Positions 54,907-63,158 of a stretch of 64,000 bases of DNA are shown one piece after another (position 1 is the stretch's first letter; each line of letters starts with the position of its first letter). The translations under genes were made by a program, and so were the position numbers. The notes beneath the pieces are model-generated. The model saw nothing but the letters and a program-made list of their open reading frames with translations, was not told the DNA's origin and searched no databases. This DNA is from Microbacterium pseudoresistens (GTDB lineage: Bacteria > Actinomycetota > Actinomycetes > Actinomycetales > Microbacteriaceae), in the NCBI RefSeq assembly GCF_013409745.1, contig NZ_JACCBH010000001.1, forward strand, positions 2,790,001 to 2,854,000, in the 5' to 3' direction.

Positions 54907-54912
54907 ATGCTA
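54907..54912 (-). promoter_or_regulatory. -10 hexamer (TAGCAT) of the A24 peptidase gene, leaderless arrangement
   Basis: TAGCAT on the minus strand, 6 nt before the ATG at 54,900. Confidence 0.5.
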
Positions 54913-54979
54913 GGCAGATCGGCGGGGTCGGCAGGGCACCCTGTGGAGAAGCCGCACGGTGCCCTCTCCTGCACAGTGT

Positions 54980-55038
54980 CCACCTTCCGAAAGTGCCCAC
55001 CTTCCGAAAGTGCCCCCCGAGTTCCGAACAGTGCCCCC
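54980..55038. repeat. Tandem 17-bp repeats with a diverged third copy, probable operator array
   Basis: CCACCTTCCGAAAGTGC occurs twice back to back (54,980-54,996 and 54,997-55,013). A third partial copy with TTCCGAACAGTGCCC follows (from 55,022). Within each unit CACnTTCCGAAnGTG is an imperfect palindrome. The array lies between the divergent A24 peptidase gene and the imuA' operon, so it could control either. Confidence 0.75.
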
Positions 55039-55087
55039 GAAGCGATGTCCGATGTACGAGATAGAGTCACTGCGTCTCTTGAATTAT

Positions 55088-55103
55088 TCGAAATCTTATT
55101 CGA
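55088..55103. promoter_or_regulatory. SOS box (LexA-type) of the imuA'-imuB-dnaE2 operon
   Basis: TCGAAATCTTATTCGA fits the actinobacterial LexA palindrome TCGAAC-N4-GTTCGA in its outer arms (TCGAA and TTCGA), with A in place of the inner C/G pair. It lies 10 bp before the imuA' start in an AT-rich patch, where bound LexA would block transcription. A TAGAGT -10-like hexamer lies at 55,062. Confidence 0.8.
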
Positions 55104-55113
55104 GGATAGTTTC

Positions 55114-55860
55114 ATGCCGAATGCATTGCGCGTGCCGGCCGCGGTCGGCACGGCCTCCGAGGCCTCCGATTCCCGTGCCGGAGACATCATGCGCCTGCGC
55201 CGTAAGATCACGCGGATGCAGCGGAGACGCAGCGAGTATCCGATCCTTCCCGTGGCTCCTGCGCTCGCCCTGCTCTTCCCCGACGGCGGGCTGCAGGTGG
55301 GCACGGTGTACTCGCTCGCCCCGTCGCCGGGGCTTGTCGGCGCGCTGCTCTCCCCCATCTCCCGCGCCGGATCCTGGTGCGCGGCCGTGGGGATGCCGAC
55401 CCTCGGGATCGAGGCTCTGGCGGGGCACGGCGTCGCTCTGGAACGGCTCGCCCTCGTGCCATCGCCCGGGGCCCGCTGGGTCTCCGTCGTGTCCGCCCTC
55501 TCCGAGGTCGTCCCCCTCATCGCCGTGCGCCCGTCCGGCCGCGTCGGCGATGGCGAGCTCTCCCGCCTCACCGCGCGACTGCGCGACCGCGGATGCACCC
55601 TTCTCCTCGTCTCCGCGACTCCCTGGCCGCAGAGCGAGGGCGTCATCAGCGTGCACGATCCGCGATGGCACGGTGCGGGCGAGGGCTGGGGGCTCATCGA
55701 CGGCTGCGAGATGACGATCACCGCGCGCACCCGACGCTCCCCCATCCCGCGCAGCGTGCACGTGCGCCTCCCCGACGCGCATGGCTCCATTCAGGAGCTC
55801 CACGGCGCCCAAGAGCGCCCCGCGACACATTCTCCCCGGCTTCTGGCGGTGGCGGGATGA
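55114..55860 (+). CDS. imuA': ImuA'-like protein of the SOS mutasome
   Basis: 248 residues from ATG 55,114 (MPNALRVPAAVG). That start is preferred to the in-frame ATG 55,045 because the SOS box and a GAGG ribosome site lie between them. The protein is a RecA/SulA-like fold without intact Walker motifs: PILPVAPALALLFPDGGLQV, then LPSP-type substrate loops and a short C-terminal tail. In actinobacteria ImuA' acts with ImuB and DnaE2 in mutagenic translesion synthesis. Its stop overlaps the imuB ATG (ATGA). Confidence 0.85.
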   Translation: MPNALRVPAAVGTASEASDSRAGDIMRLRRKITRMQRRRSEYPILPVAPALALLFPDGGLQVGTVYSLAPSPGLVGALLSPISRAGSWCAAVGMPTLGIEALAGHGVALERLALVPSPGARWVSVVSALSEVVPLIAVRPSGRVGDGELSRLTARLRDRGCTLLLVSATPWPQSEGVISVHDPRWHGAGEGWGLIDGCEMTITARTRRSPIPRSVHVRLPDAHGSIQELHGAQERPATHSPRLLAVAG

Positions 55861-57407
55861 GCGTCGCGGGGCCCGTCCCCTCGCGCGTACTCGTGCTGTG
55901 GTTTCCCGACTGGCCGCTGCGCGCAGCGCTCGGTATGCCTCCGCATCCGCCGACGGCCGTCATACAGGCGGGCCTCGTGCACGCGTGCACGGCATCCGCG
56001 CGAGAACGAGGTGTGCGGCGCGGACAACGACGCCGTGAGGCGCAGGGCCTCGCCCCTGCTCTGCGCCTGCTGCCCGCCGATCCCGACGGAGAAGAGCGCG
56101 CGTTCCAGCACGCGCTGCGCACGATCGAGGCGCAGGCGCCCGGGGTCCAGATGCTGCGCCCGGGCCTGGCCGTTCTCCGCGCCCGCGGCGTGTCCCGCTA
56201 TCACGGCGGCGAGGCCGAGGCGGCGCAGGCGCTGACCGACGCGCTGACCGCCAGCGGCTATCCCGAGGTGCGCATCGGCGTCGGCGACGGCCCGTTCACG
56301 GCCGAGATCGCCGCGCGCCGTGCCACGACGAGGCATCTCGTCATTCCCGTCGGCGAGTCCGCGACCTTCCTCGCCCCGCTCGCCGTGGCCGTTCTGGGCG
56401 ATGAGCGGGTCGCGGCCTTTCTCACGCGTCTGGGCATGCGCACGCTCGGCGACTTCGCCCGCCTGCCCGAACAGGACGTCCGCGATCGCCTCGGCGAACG
56501 CGGGGCCCGGCTGCACGCGCTCGCCCGCGGCGCCGATTCCCGGCCCCTGGTCTCGCGCCCTCCCACCCCCGAGCTCACGGAGGAAGTCGAGTTCGACGAG
56601 GCTCTCGCGCAGTCCGATCAGATCGCCTTCGCCGTGCGCCGCACGGCAGACGCCCTGGTCGTCGCCCTGGATGAGGCCTGGCTCGTCTGCACCGAGGTGC
56701 GGATCGACCTCACCGATGACGAGGGGCGCATCTTCTCACGCTCCTGGCTGCATCCCACCTGTTTCGAAGCCCTCGATCTCGTCGATCGCGTGCGCTGGCA
56801 GCTGGAATCCCTCACGACGCAGGCAGGCGATGATGCCAGGATGTTCCGCGGCATCTCCCGGGTGCGCCTCGTCCCTGTAGCGGTCGACGATGCCGCGCAT
56901 CATCAGCCCGCGCTCTTCGGATCGGGGCCCGACGAGCGGCTGCACCATGCGCTCTCCCGCGTGCAGACGCTGCTCGGCCACGACGGCGTCGTCACCGGCA
57001 GTGTCGTCGGCGGGCGCCGTCTCGCCGATCGTCAGCAGCTGACCCCGTGGGGTGAGCGCGTGGTCATCGAGCGCGATCCCGCACTGCCCTGGCCCGGCCA
57101 TCTTCCCGATCCTCTCCCTGCCGAGGTCTTCTCCCCGCCTTATCCGGTGCCGGTCCTCGACGAGACGGGAGAACCCGTCCGCATCGATGAGCGCGGCTTG
57201 CTCTCCGCCGAGCCCCGCATCGTGGAGGGGGTCGGCGTGCGTGCCTGGGCCGGACCATGGCCGGTGCACGACCGGGATCACGAGGCCGCTCCCCTCGACC
57301 GTGTGTCCCGCGGCGCACGCCTCCAGCTGGTCGACGAGCAGGAGCACGCCTGGCTCGTGCTGTACAACATGCAGGGCGGCTGGTACGCAGAGGGGAGGTA
57401 TCACTGA
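55857..57407 (+). CDS. imuB: ImuB, catalytically inactive Y-family polymerase-like protein
   Basis: 516 residues. The Y-family fold is visible: N-terminal RVLVLWFPDWPLRAALG, the RRTADALVVALDEAW little-finger region and a C-terminal ImuB domain. The DxD and SxDE catalytic carboxylates of active Y-family polymerases are not found at the expected places (VLWFPDWPL and LAVLRARGVSRYHG instead). ImuB bridges DnaE2 and the beta clamp; a clamp-binding motif is not obvious by eye. It overlaps imuA' and dnaE2 by 4 and 1 bp. Confidence 0.92.
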   Translation: MSVAGPVPSRVLVLWFPDWPLRAALGMPPHPPTAVIQAGLVHACTASARERGVRRGQRRREAQGLAPALRLLPADPDGEERAFQHALRTIEAQAPGVQMLRPGLAVLRARGVSRYHGGEAEAAQALTDALTASGYPEVRIGVGDGPFTAEIAARRATTRHLVIPVGESATFLAPLAVAVLGDERVAAFLTRLGMRTLGDFARLPEQDVRDRLGERGARLHALARGADSRPLVSRPPTPELTEEVEFDEALAQSDQIAFAVRRTADALVVALDEAWLVCTEVRIDLTDDEGRIFSRSWLHPTCFEALDLVDRVRWQLESLTTQAGDDARMFRGISRVRLVPVAVDDAAHHQPALFGSGPDERLHHALSRVQTLLGHDGVVTGSVVGGRRLADRQQLTPWGERVVIERDPALPWPGHLPDPLPAEVFSPPYPVPVLDETGEPVRIDERGLLSAEPRIVEGVGVRAWAGPWPVHDRDHEAAPLDRVSRGARLQLVDEQEHAWLVLYNMQGGWYAEGRYH

Positions 57408-60400
57408 TGGGCTGGCACAACCCGCCGATGACGTGGAGCGAGATGGAGCGCACGCTGAGCGGGCGCCCGGCGCTGCGCGACGCTCTCGCCGCGGAGGCTC
57501 CCGTGCGCTCTCCAAAGCGTCGACCGCCGGCTCTCTCCGGCATCGAGCGCCCGGCGAATGCGGTGCCCTATGCCGAGCTGCACGCGCATTCCTCGTTCTC
57601 CTTCCTCGATGGCGCCTCCTCCCCCGCCGACCTCGTCGCGGAGGCGGAACGGCTGGGCCTGACAGCGCTGGCGCTCACCGATCACGACGGCTTCTACGGC
57701 GCCGCCCGGTTCGCCGAGGCCGCCGAGCAGACCGATGTGCAGACGGTGTTCGGCGCCGAGCTCTCGCTCGATCTGCCCGCGCCGCAGGGAGGAGTCCCCG
57801 ACCCTCTCGGCGAGCACCTCCTCGTCCTCGCCCGGGGCGAGGAGGGTTATCACCGGCTGTCCGCCGCGATCACGCGGGCGCAGCTGCGCGGCCGGCAGAA
57901 GGGACGCCCCGTCTACGGGTGGGAGGATCTCGCGAACACCGCCGGGGGGCACTGGACGATCCTCACCGGATGTCGCAAGGGCGGGGTCCGGCAGGGTCTC
58001 GCCCGCGAGGGCGTCGAGGGAGCCGAGCGATCGCTGCGCACCCTCGTCGATCTCTTCGGCACGGATCATGTGGCCGTGGAGCTCATCGATCACGGAGATC
58101 CCCAGGACACCCGACGAAACGACGCGCTGGCCGAGCTGGCCTCGTCGCACGGCCTGCCCGTCGTCGCGACGAGCAACGTGCACTACGCCGCACCCGACGG
58201 TGCGAGGCTGGCCGATGCGGTGGCCGCCGTGCGCGCTACACGGAGCATCCGCGAGCTGGAGGGATGGCTGCCCGCAGGAGGATCCGCGCATCTGCGCTCG
58301 GGAGAGGAGATGACCGTCCGTTTCGCCCGCTATCCGGGGGCCATCGCCCACGGGCTCCGGATCGCCGAGGAGTGCGCCTTCCCCCTGCGGCGCGCGAAGC
58401 CGGCGCTCCCCACCATGACCGTGCCCGAGGGACGCACGCCCATGAGCCACCTGCGCACCCTGGTGTGGACGGCCGCGCAGGAGAAGTATCCCGACCTCGA
58501 CTCTCGGGGGCGGGAGCGGATCGGCCGCGAGCTCGACGTCATCGAGGAGAAGGACTTTCCCGGATACTTCCTCATCGTGCACGGGATCGTCGCCGAAGCT
58601 CGTGATCGCAGCATCCTCTGCCAGGGCCGAGGATCGGCCGCCGCGAGCGCGGTGTGCTATCTGCTGGGGATCACGGCGGTGGATCCGATCTTCTACGACC
58701 TCCCCTTCGAGCGCTTCCTCGCGACCACCCGCGCGGAGGAGCCCGACATCGACGTCGATTTCGACGCACACCGCCGGGAGGAGATGATCCAGTGGGTCTA
58801 CGACGAGTACGGGCGCGAATGCGCAGCGCAGGTGGCCACTGTCATCCAGTACCGGCCGAAGAACGCCGTGCGCGACATGGCTCGCGCCCTGGGCTACTCC
58901 CCCGGCCAGCAGGATGCCTGGTCGAAGCAGGTGGAGCGCTGGGGTCTCGAGCTCGCCCCCGTCGACGACCACGACATCCCCGCCACCGTGGTGGACTACG
59001 CCGCCGGGCTGCTCGCCGCCCCTCGGCATCTGGGCATCCACTCCGGTGGCATGGTGCTCACCCAGCGCCCCGTGGGCGAGGTGGTTCCCGTGGAGTATGC
59101 GCGGATGAAGAATCGCACCGTCATCCAGTGGGACAAAGACGACGCCGCCTGGATGGGGCTGGTCAAGTTCGACCTGCTGGGACTGGGGATGCTGTCCGCC
59201 CTGCAGCACTGCCTCGACATCGTGGGCGCTTCCACCGGCGAGCGCTGGACGCTGGACACCATCCCGAAAGAGGAGCCGGCCGTGTATGACATGCTGTGCC
59301 GCGCCGATACGATCGGAGTCTTCCAGGTGGAGTCCCGGGCGCAGATGGGGCTGCTGCCGCGCCTGCAGCCGCGCACCTTCTACGATCTGGCGATCCAGAT
59401 CGCCCTCATCCGGCCCGGGCCCATCCAGGGCGGCGCCGTGCACCCGTTCGTGCGGCGCAAGCTCGGCGACGAGACGGTGACCTACCCGCACCCGTTGCTG
59501 AAGCCGGTGCTGGAGCGCACCATGGGCATCCCCGTCTTCCAGGAGCAGCTGATCCAGATGGCCACGGTGCTCGGCGACTGCACGGCCGACGAGGCCGACA
59601 CTCTGCGACGGGCGATGGGATCCAAACGCGGGCTGGAGCGCATCGACAGCATCCGCAACAGTCTGTATGCGGGCATGCGCCGACATGGGCTCGTCGACGA
59701 GGCGGCGGATCGGATCTACGCGCAGATCCAGGCGTTCTCGGACTTCGGCTTCGCCGAGTCGCACTCGCTCTCCTTCGCGCTCCTCGTCTATGCCAGTTCG
59801 TGGATCAAGCTGCACTACCCCGCGGCGTTCCTGGCCGGACTGCTGCGCTCGCAGCCGATGGGCTTCTACTCCCCCGCGACGCTGACCGCCGATGCGCGTC
59901 GGCACGGCGTCGAGGTGCGCCGGCCCGATCTGCACGCATCGGCCGCGACGACGGGCGTCGAGCCGCACGATGCCGACGAGGGCACAGAACCGGGCGCGGT
60001 GCCTGCGTCATCGACCAGGCGGCGCGCTCCCACCGGACGAGATGCCTGTCTCGGGACGCAACCTGCCGTCTCGAAGAAGTTCGATGCCGAACAGCCCGAT
60101 GAATCCTCCGCACACCGACGAGACGGCGCCTTCGCCGTGCGGCTGGGGCTCGCCGAGGTCGCCGGGATCGGTGCGGCCGTCGCCGAGCGCATCGTCGACG
60201 AACGCGAGGCGGGCGGGCGGTACCGGGATCTGAACGATCTCGTGCGTCGCACCGATCTCACCGCCGCCCAGCTGGAGTCCCTGGCCACGGCCGGCGCATT
60301 CGAATGCCTGGGGCTGTCCCGCCGGGAGGCGCTCTGGCAGGCCGGTGCCGCTGCCGAGGATCGTGCACGCCATCTGCCGGGAACGCAGGTGGCCGTGCAA

Positions 60401-60835
60401 CCCCCGCTCTTTCCCGATCAGAGCGGTTACGAGATCCTCACCGCCGACCTCGCCTCCACGGGCGTGTCCACCGACGATCATCCGTTGGCGCATTTCCGCG
60501 CGATGCTCGATGAGCGCGGCGTGCTGGGCTCCGACCGCCTGCGCACGCACGAGCCTGGGCGGCGTATCGAGGTCGCCGGTCTCGTCACCCATCGTCAGCG
60601 TCCTTCGACGGCCGGGGGCGTGACCTTCCTCAATCTCGAAGACGAGCACGGCCTCGTCAACGTGGTGTGCTCGCAGGGCGTGTGGATGCGGTATCGCCGT
60701 GTCGCACGGGAATCTCCCGCGCTCATCGTGCGCGGGATCCTGGAGCGCAGTCGCGAGGGCGTGACCAACGTGCTCGCCGACGCCTTCGAAGATCTGCGGG
60801 TCGGCGTCTCGCACCGATCCCGCGACTTCCAGTGA
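57407..60835 (+). CDS. dnaE2: Error-prone DNA polymerase DnaE2
   Basis: 1142 residues, start MGWHNPPMTW after AGGGGAGG. The PHP domain (YAELHAHSSFSFLDGASSPA) and the polymerase core with CQGRGSAAASAVCYLLGIT and EPDIDVDFDAHRREEMIQ are intact. ESHSLSFALLVYASSWIKLH is the DnaE2 version of the finger region and the C-terminus has a short OB fold (GRRIEVAGLVTHRQRPST). A poorly conserved insert of about 65 residues rich in Ala, Glu and Arg interrupts the region after VRRPDLHAS. It carries out mutagenic translesion synthesis with ImuB. The stop is 13 bp from the convergent small gene. Confidence 0.96.
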   Translation: MGWHNPPMTWSEMERTLSGRPALRDALAAEAPVRSPKRRPPALSGIERPANAVPYAELHAHSSFSFLDGASSPADLVAEAERLGLTALALTDHDGFYGAARFAEAAEQTDVQTVFGAELSLDLPAPQGGVPDPLGEHLLVLARGEEGYHRLSAAITRAQLRGRQKGRPVYGWEDLANTAGGHWTILTGCRKGGVRQGLAREGVEGAERSLRTLVDLFGTDHVAVELIDHGDPQDTRRNDALAELASSHGLPVVATSNVHYAAPDGARLADAVAAVRATRSIRELEGWLPAGGSAHLRSGEEMTVRFARYPGAIAHGLRIAEECAFPLRRAKPALPTMTVPEGRTPMSHLRTLVWTAAQEKYPDLDSRGRERIGRELDVIEEKDFPGYFLIVHGIVAEARDRSILCQGRGSAAASAVCYLLGITAVDPIFYDLPFERFLATTRAEEPDIDVDFDAHRREEMIQWVYDEYGRECAAQVATVIQYRPKNAVRDMARALGYSPGQQDAWSKQVERWGLELAPVDDHDIPATVVDYAAGLLAAPRHLGIHSGGMVLTQRPVGEVVPVEYARMKNRTVIQWDKDDAAWMGLVKFDLLGLGMLSALQHCLDIVGASTGERWTLDTIPKEEPAVYDMLCRADTIGVFQVESRAQMGLLPRLQPRTFYDLAIQIALIRPGPIQGGAVHPFVRRKLGDETVTYPHPLLKPVLERTMGIPVFQEQLIQMATVLGDCTADEADTLRRAMGSKRGLERIDSIRNSLYAGMRRHGLVDEAADRIYAQIQAFSDFGFAESHSLSFALLVYASSWIKLHYPAAFLAGLLRSQPMGFYSPATLTADARRHGVEVRRPDLHASAATTGVEPHDADEGTEPGAVPASSTRRRAPTGRDACLGTQPAVSKKFDAEQPDESSAHRRDGAFAVRLGLAEVAGIGAAVAERIVDEREAGGRYRDLNDLVRRTDLTAAQLESLATAGAFECLGLSRREALWQAGAAAEDRARHLPGTQVAVQPPLFPDQSGYEILTADLASTGVSTDDHPLAHFRAMLDERGVLGSDRLRTHEPGRRIEVAGLVTHRQRPSTAGGVTFLNLEDEHGLVNVVCSQGVWMRYRRVARESPALIVRGILERSREGVTNVLADAFEDLRVGVSHRSRDFQ

Positions 60836-60848
60836 TTCGATGTGTCGT

Positions 60849-61277
60849 TCACCAGAAGCGGTGCGGTGCGGGCTTCTCCGTGCGATCCACGCCACTCCAC
60901 CACGACGCCTCAGCACCGGCATCCGCTGCGGCACGCTCTGCACCCGACAACGCATCCGCGGCGCCATCGCCCCCGCTCACCGGTTCCACCGACATCGGCA
61001 CGACCGTCAGTTCGGTGCGCGCCGTGCCCGCCCGCCCCGCCGATATCGCGCACGCCTCGACCCTGGCGCGGGAGACCCGGCCGCGTTCCGTCGTCGGAAG
61101 CCCCGCGGCAGGCACCGAATAGCGCACCCCGGTGGCGATGTCCGTCACGACGAGCCGCCGTGCCTCATCCGGGTCCGCCGCGATGTCGATCACCGTGCCT
61201 GCCGCGAGGGGTGCGGCAAGAGGCAGCGTGAGTATGAACGGGGCCGTCATCCCTCCACTGTCGTGCAGGCGGGGCAC
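60849..61277 (-). CDS. Hypothetical protein
   Basis: 142 residues from a GTG at 61,277, or 133 from ATG 61,250 (MTAPFILTLPLAAPL); neither has a well-spaced ribosome site, so the start is open. The first 85 residues look beta-rich (GTVIDIAADPDEARRLVVTD), followed by an Ala/Gly/Ser-rich tail ending APHRFW. No signal peptide or membrane segment is evident, and no known family is recognised. It converges on dnaE2 with a 13-bp gap. Confidence 0.55.
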   Translation of the reverse strand: MPRLHDSGGMTAPFILTLPLAAPLAAGTVIDIAADPDEARRLVVTDIATGVRYSVPAAGLPTTERGRVSRARVEACAISAGRAGTARTELTVVPMSVEPVSGGDGAADALSGAERAAADAGAEASWWSGVDRTEKPAPHRFW

Positions 61278-61307
61278 GGGGGCAAGCCCTCTGGCGACGG
61301 ACGGGTC

Positions 61308-61814
61308 TCAGGCGTCGAGCGAGACGGCGGAGCCGAGGCGGTCGTACTGGCGATCGTGGTAGACGAGCGGCTCGCCTTCGGTGCCCTCGAGCACCTCGAG
61401 CACGTCGGCGAGCACGAGCACGGAGCCGCCGACGGCGGTGGTCTCGCGGGTGCGTGCGCGCAGGGCCACGCGGGCGCGCGAGAGGAACGGCTCACCGGTG
61501 GGCAACGTGATCCACCCCTGTTCGGGAGTGAACCGGGGCTGGCCGGTACGAGCGAACGCATCGGCCAGCTCCTCCTGACCGGTGGTGAGGAAGTGCACGA
61601 CGAAGCTCGGAGCCGACAGGATGCCACCGGCGCTTCCCGTGGCGCGCGTCACCGAGAAGACCAGCACGGGCGGATCGGCGCTCACGGACGCGACGCTGGA
61701 CAGCGTCAGGCCGACGGGGCCGGCCGTCGTCGTCGCGGCGATCAGGGCCACACCCGCCGGATGACGGCGGAACGCGCCCTTGAACTCATCGACCAGCGCC
61801 TCGCCTGCAGACAT
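61308..61814 (-). CDS. Flavin reductase-like (FMN-binding split barrel) protein
   Basis: 168 residues from MSAGEALVDEFKGAFRRHP. The family motifs are HPAGVALIAATTTAGPVGLT, LSSVASVSADPPVLVFSV and FVVHFLTTGQEELADAFA. Such proteins reduce FMN or FAD with NAD(P)H for a partner oxygenase, which is not seen nearby. The start is set by AAGGAG just upstream; the longer frame is not similar to the family. It follows the hypothetical gene upstream in the same direction. Confidence 0.87.
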   Translation of the reverse strand: MSAGEALVDEFKGAFRRHPAGVALIAATTTAGPVGLTLSSVASVSADPPVLVFSVTRATGSAGGILSAPSFVVHFLTTGQEELADAFARTGQPRFTPEQGWITLPTGEPFLSRARVALRARTRETTAVGGSVLVLADVLEVLEGTEGEPLVYHDRQYDRLGSAVSLDA

Positions 61815-61927
61815 CTCTCCTTCTTTCCCGGCGGTCCCGGAAGATCCGCCGCTGCTTTCACGGTATTCCAACGCTCGGCGATCGCGAATTCATCCCGTCA
61901 TGTGTCCGTGCGCATCGGCGATGCGCG

Positions 61928-61933
61928 TACGCT
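61928..61933 (+). promoter_or_regulatory. -10 hexamer (TACGCT) of the 72-residue protein gene, leaderless arrangement
   Basis: TACGCT ends 6 nt before the ATG at 61,940. Confidence 0.4.
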
Positions 61934-61939
61934 CGACGG

Positions 61940-62158
61940 ATGGGCGCACCCCGGGGCTTCTCGTACACCGAGCGCGGATCCGAGATCGTCATCACCCATC
62001 ACGGTGTCAAAGCGGCGGTGCTGCGAGGCCGGCGTGCCGAGGAGTTCCTCGCAGATGTCGAATCAGGCGATCCGCAGCTGCTGATGGCGCGCCTCACCGG
62101 CGACTACCGCCACGGCAACGAGCGCACAGCCAAACGCCACCCCCGCAACGCCCGCTGA
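61940..62158 (+). CDS. Small conserved hypothetical protein
   Basis: 72 residues, MGAPRGFSYTERGSEIVITH onward. A beta-rich N-terminal half is followed by a helix (RRAEEFLADVES) and a basic C-terminus (GNERTAKRHPRNAR) that could contact nucleic acid. The placement of a -10 hexamer 6 nt before the ATG and the regular codon use support a real gene. No function is assigned. Confidence 0.65.
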   Translation: MGAPRGFSYTERGSEIVITHHGVKAAVLRGRRAEEFLADVESGDPQLLMARLTGDYRHGNERTAKRHPRNAR

Positions 62159-62236
62159 CGCCGTCGACCGCGCGGTTCTCACCGGCGCTGTCGGGGTCGG
62201 CGGCGGGCACTCAGATCGCGTCGGTGATGAAGCTTG

Positions 62237-62693
62237 TCAGGCCTTCTCCGCGCCCGCCGCGCGCTCGACGATCTCACTCAGTTGCTCCCATGCCTTCTCG
62301 GTCGGATCGGTGAGCGCGTACGAGGTCGGCCAGAAGCCGCTCGGGTCATCGAGCTCGGCGTGCGCTCACTCCGAAGGTTGAGTAGCGCTCCTTGTCCATC
62401 TGGCCGCTGCGGAAGAAACACCACGGGCTTGCCGCCACGTGCATAACCGGGCTGCCCGTAGTAGAGCTTCGGTGCGAGGTCGGGCGCTACGGTCGTCACG
62501 ATCGCGTGCACACGCTCCGCCATCTCACGGTCCCCGTCCGGCATCTGCGCGACCTTCGCGAGCAACTCGGCTTCTTCAGCCGCTGCCTTCTCGGCGCCCT
62601 TGGCACGCTTCGCCTCCGCTTTGAGCCGGCGGCGCGCTCCTTCATCGCCTTGCGCTCTTCGGCGGAGAATCCGCCGGTGTCGTCCTTCGTCAT
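62237..62693 (-). pseudogene. DUF1801-family gene broken by three frameshifts
   Basis: Reading three frames in turn gives one continuous protein of about 150 residues. It runs MTKDDTGGFSAEERKAMKER, then LKAEAKRAKGAEKAAAEEAE, then YYGQPGYARGGKP, then MDKERYSTFGVSA, then ELDDPSGFWPTSYALTDPTE and a normal stop at 62,237. The breaks are a 1-nt loss near 62,626, a 1-nt gain (extra T) near 62,415 and a 2-nt loss near 62,360. Each break disrupts conserved sequence, so the gene is dead unless the sequence is faulty. It sits right beside the tRNA fragment. Confidence 0.82.
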
Positions 62694-62765
62694 CGTTGCG
62701 TCTCCGTCTCTCCGTTGCGACGTGCATCCACGTTATCGACAAGAAGCGACTCCGACACGACGAAA

Positions 62766-62800
62766 CCCAGGCGAGAAACTTTCTCTCACCTGGGCTTTTT
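62766..62800. terminator. Hairpin terminator beside the tRNA fragment
   Basis: CCCAGGCGAGA and TCTCACCTGGG pair over 11 bp with one mismatch and end in TTTTT on the plus strand. It directly follows the 3' end of the tRNA fragment on the minus strand, as terminators do behind intact tRNA genes, so it is probably the original tRNA terminator kept on this side of the insertion. Confidence 0.7.
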
Positions 62801-62803
62801 ACG

Positions 62804-62845
62804 TCGGGCTGACAGGATTTGAACCTGCGACCCCTTGACCCCCAG
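62804..62845 (-). mobile_element. Left attachment site: 3' part of a proline tRNA gene (anticodon loop to discriminator base)
   Basis: On the minus strand the sequence runs from CTGGGGGTCAAGGGGTCGC through the T-arm GCAGGTTCAAATCCTG to the acceptor strand CAGCCCG and base A. This is the 3' portion of tRNA-Pro(GGG): anticodon loop with GGG, 3' anticodon stem strand, variable loop, complete T-arm, acceptor 3' strand. The matching 5' half (acceptor CGGGCTG, D-arm) is absent; the bases upstream (GAACGCGATAC) do not fit a tRNA. Such duplicated 3' ends are the classical att sites of integrase-borne elements. Confidence 0.82.
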
Positions 62846-63158
62846 GTATCGCGTTCAGGCCAGATCGTTGATTTTCCGGGCATCTCTGCCCTTCAAACGC
62901 CGTCATTTCACGTCATGGCTTGCATGCATTGCATGGTTCTGGTCCCGGTTTGGTCCCGGTTGGTTCGCTGTCTAGAAATAGAGTCTTGAGAGCCATGGCG
63001 CTTGCGGAATCTCATCGCAAAGGTACGGCTGCGCCGCGTGGCTCGAACATGACTCGCCTTGAGACTCTCACCTAGGTCGACCATCGCGGCAACTGCGGTT
63101 GTCATCGTAGGCCGTGGTCGGACGCTTGCGCGACATCGAACCACGGGAGAATATGCAC
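62846..63158. other. Island-proximal region without a clear gene
   Basis: About 310 bp of visibly lower G+C than the core. It has no ORF with family similarity. A reading frame on the minus strand ends in TNRDQTGTRTMQCMQAMT at 62,908 and another in EPTGTKPGPEPCNACKP; these recall the hydrophilic tails of tyrosine integrases, but this is too short and too weak for a call. An 11-bp direct repeat lies within. A GGGAG ribosome site precedes the kinase gene at the right end. Confidence 0.5.
62940..62961. repeat. 11-bp tandem direct repeat inside the island end
   Basis: TGGTCCCGGTT occurs twice in tandem, followed by another TGGT. It is about 95 bp from the tRNA-derived core, where integrase arm-binding sites often lie in att regions. 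Confidence 0.6.

Noticed and set aside
55045-55860. An earlier start for imuA' at ATG 55,045
   Set aside because: It would place the SOS box inside the coding region and lacks a ribosome site; ATG 55,114 has GAGG upstream and follows the SOS box.
62804-62845. A functional tRNA-Pro gene
   Set aside because: The 5' half (acceptor strand, D-arm, 5' anticodon stem) is missing, so this is an att remnant and not an expressed tRNA.
62908-63144. A 78-codon minus-strand frame as a gene or integrase remnant
   Set aside because: Its tail resembles integrase C-termini only loosely; no catalytic Arg-His-Arg-Tyr residues are present and the frame is too short.
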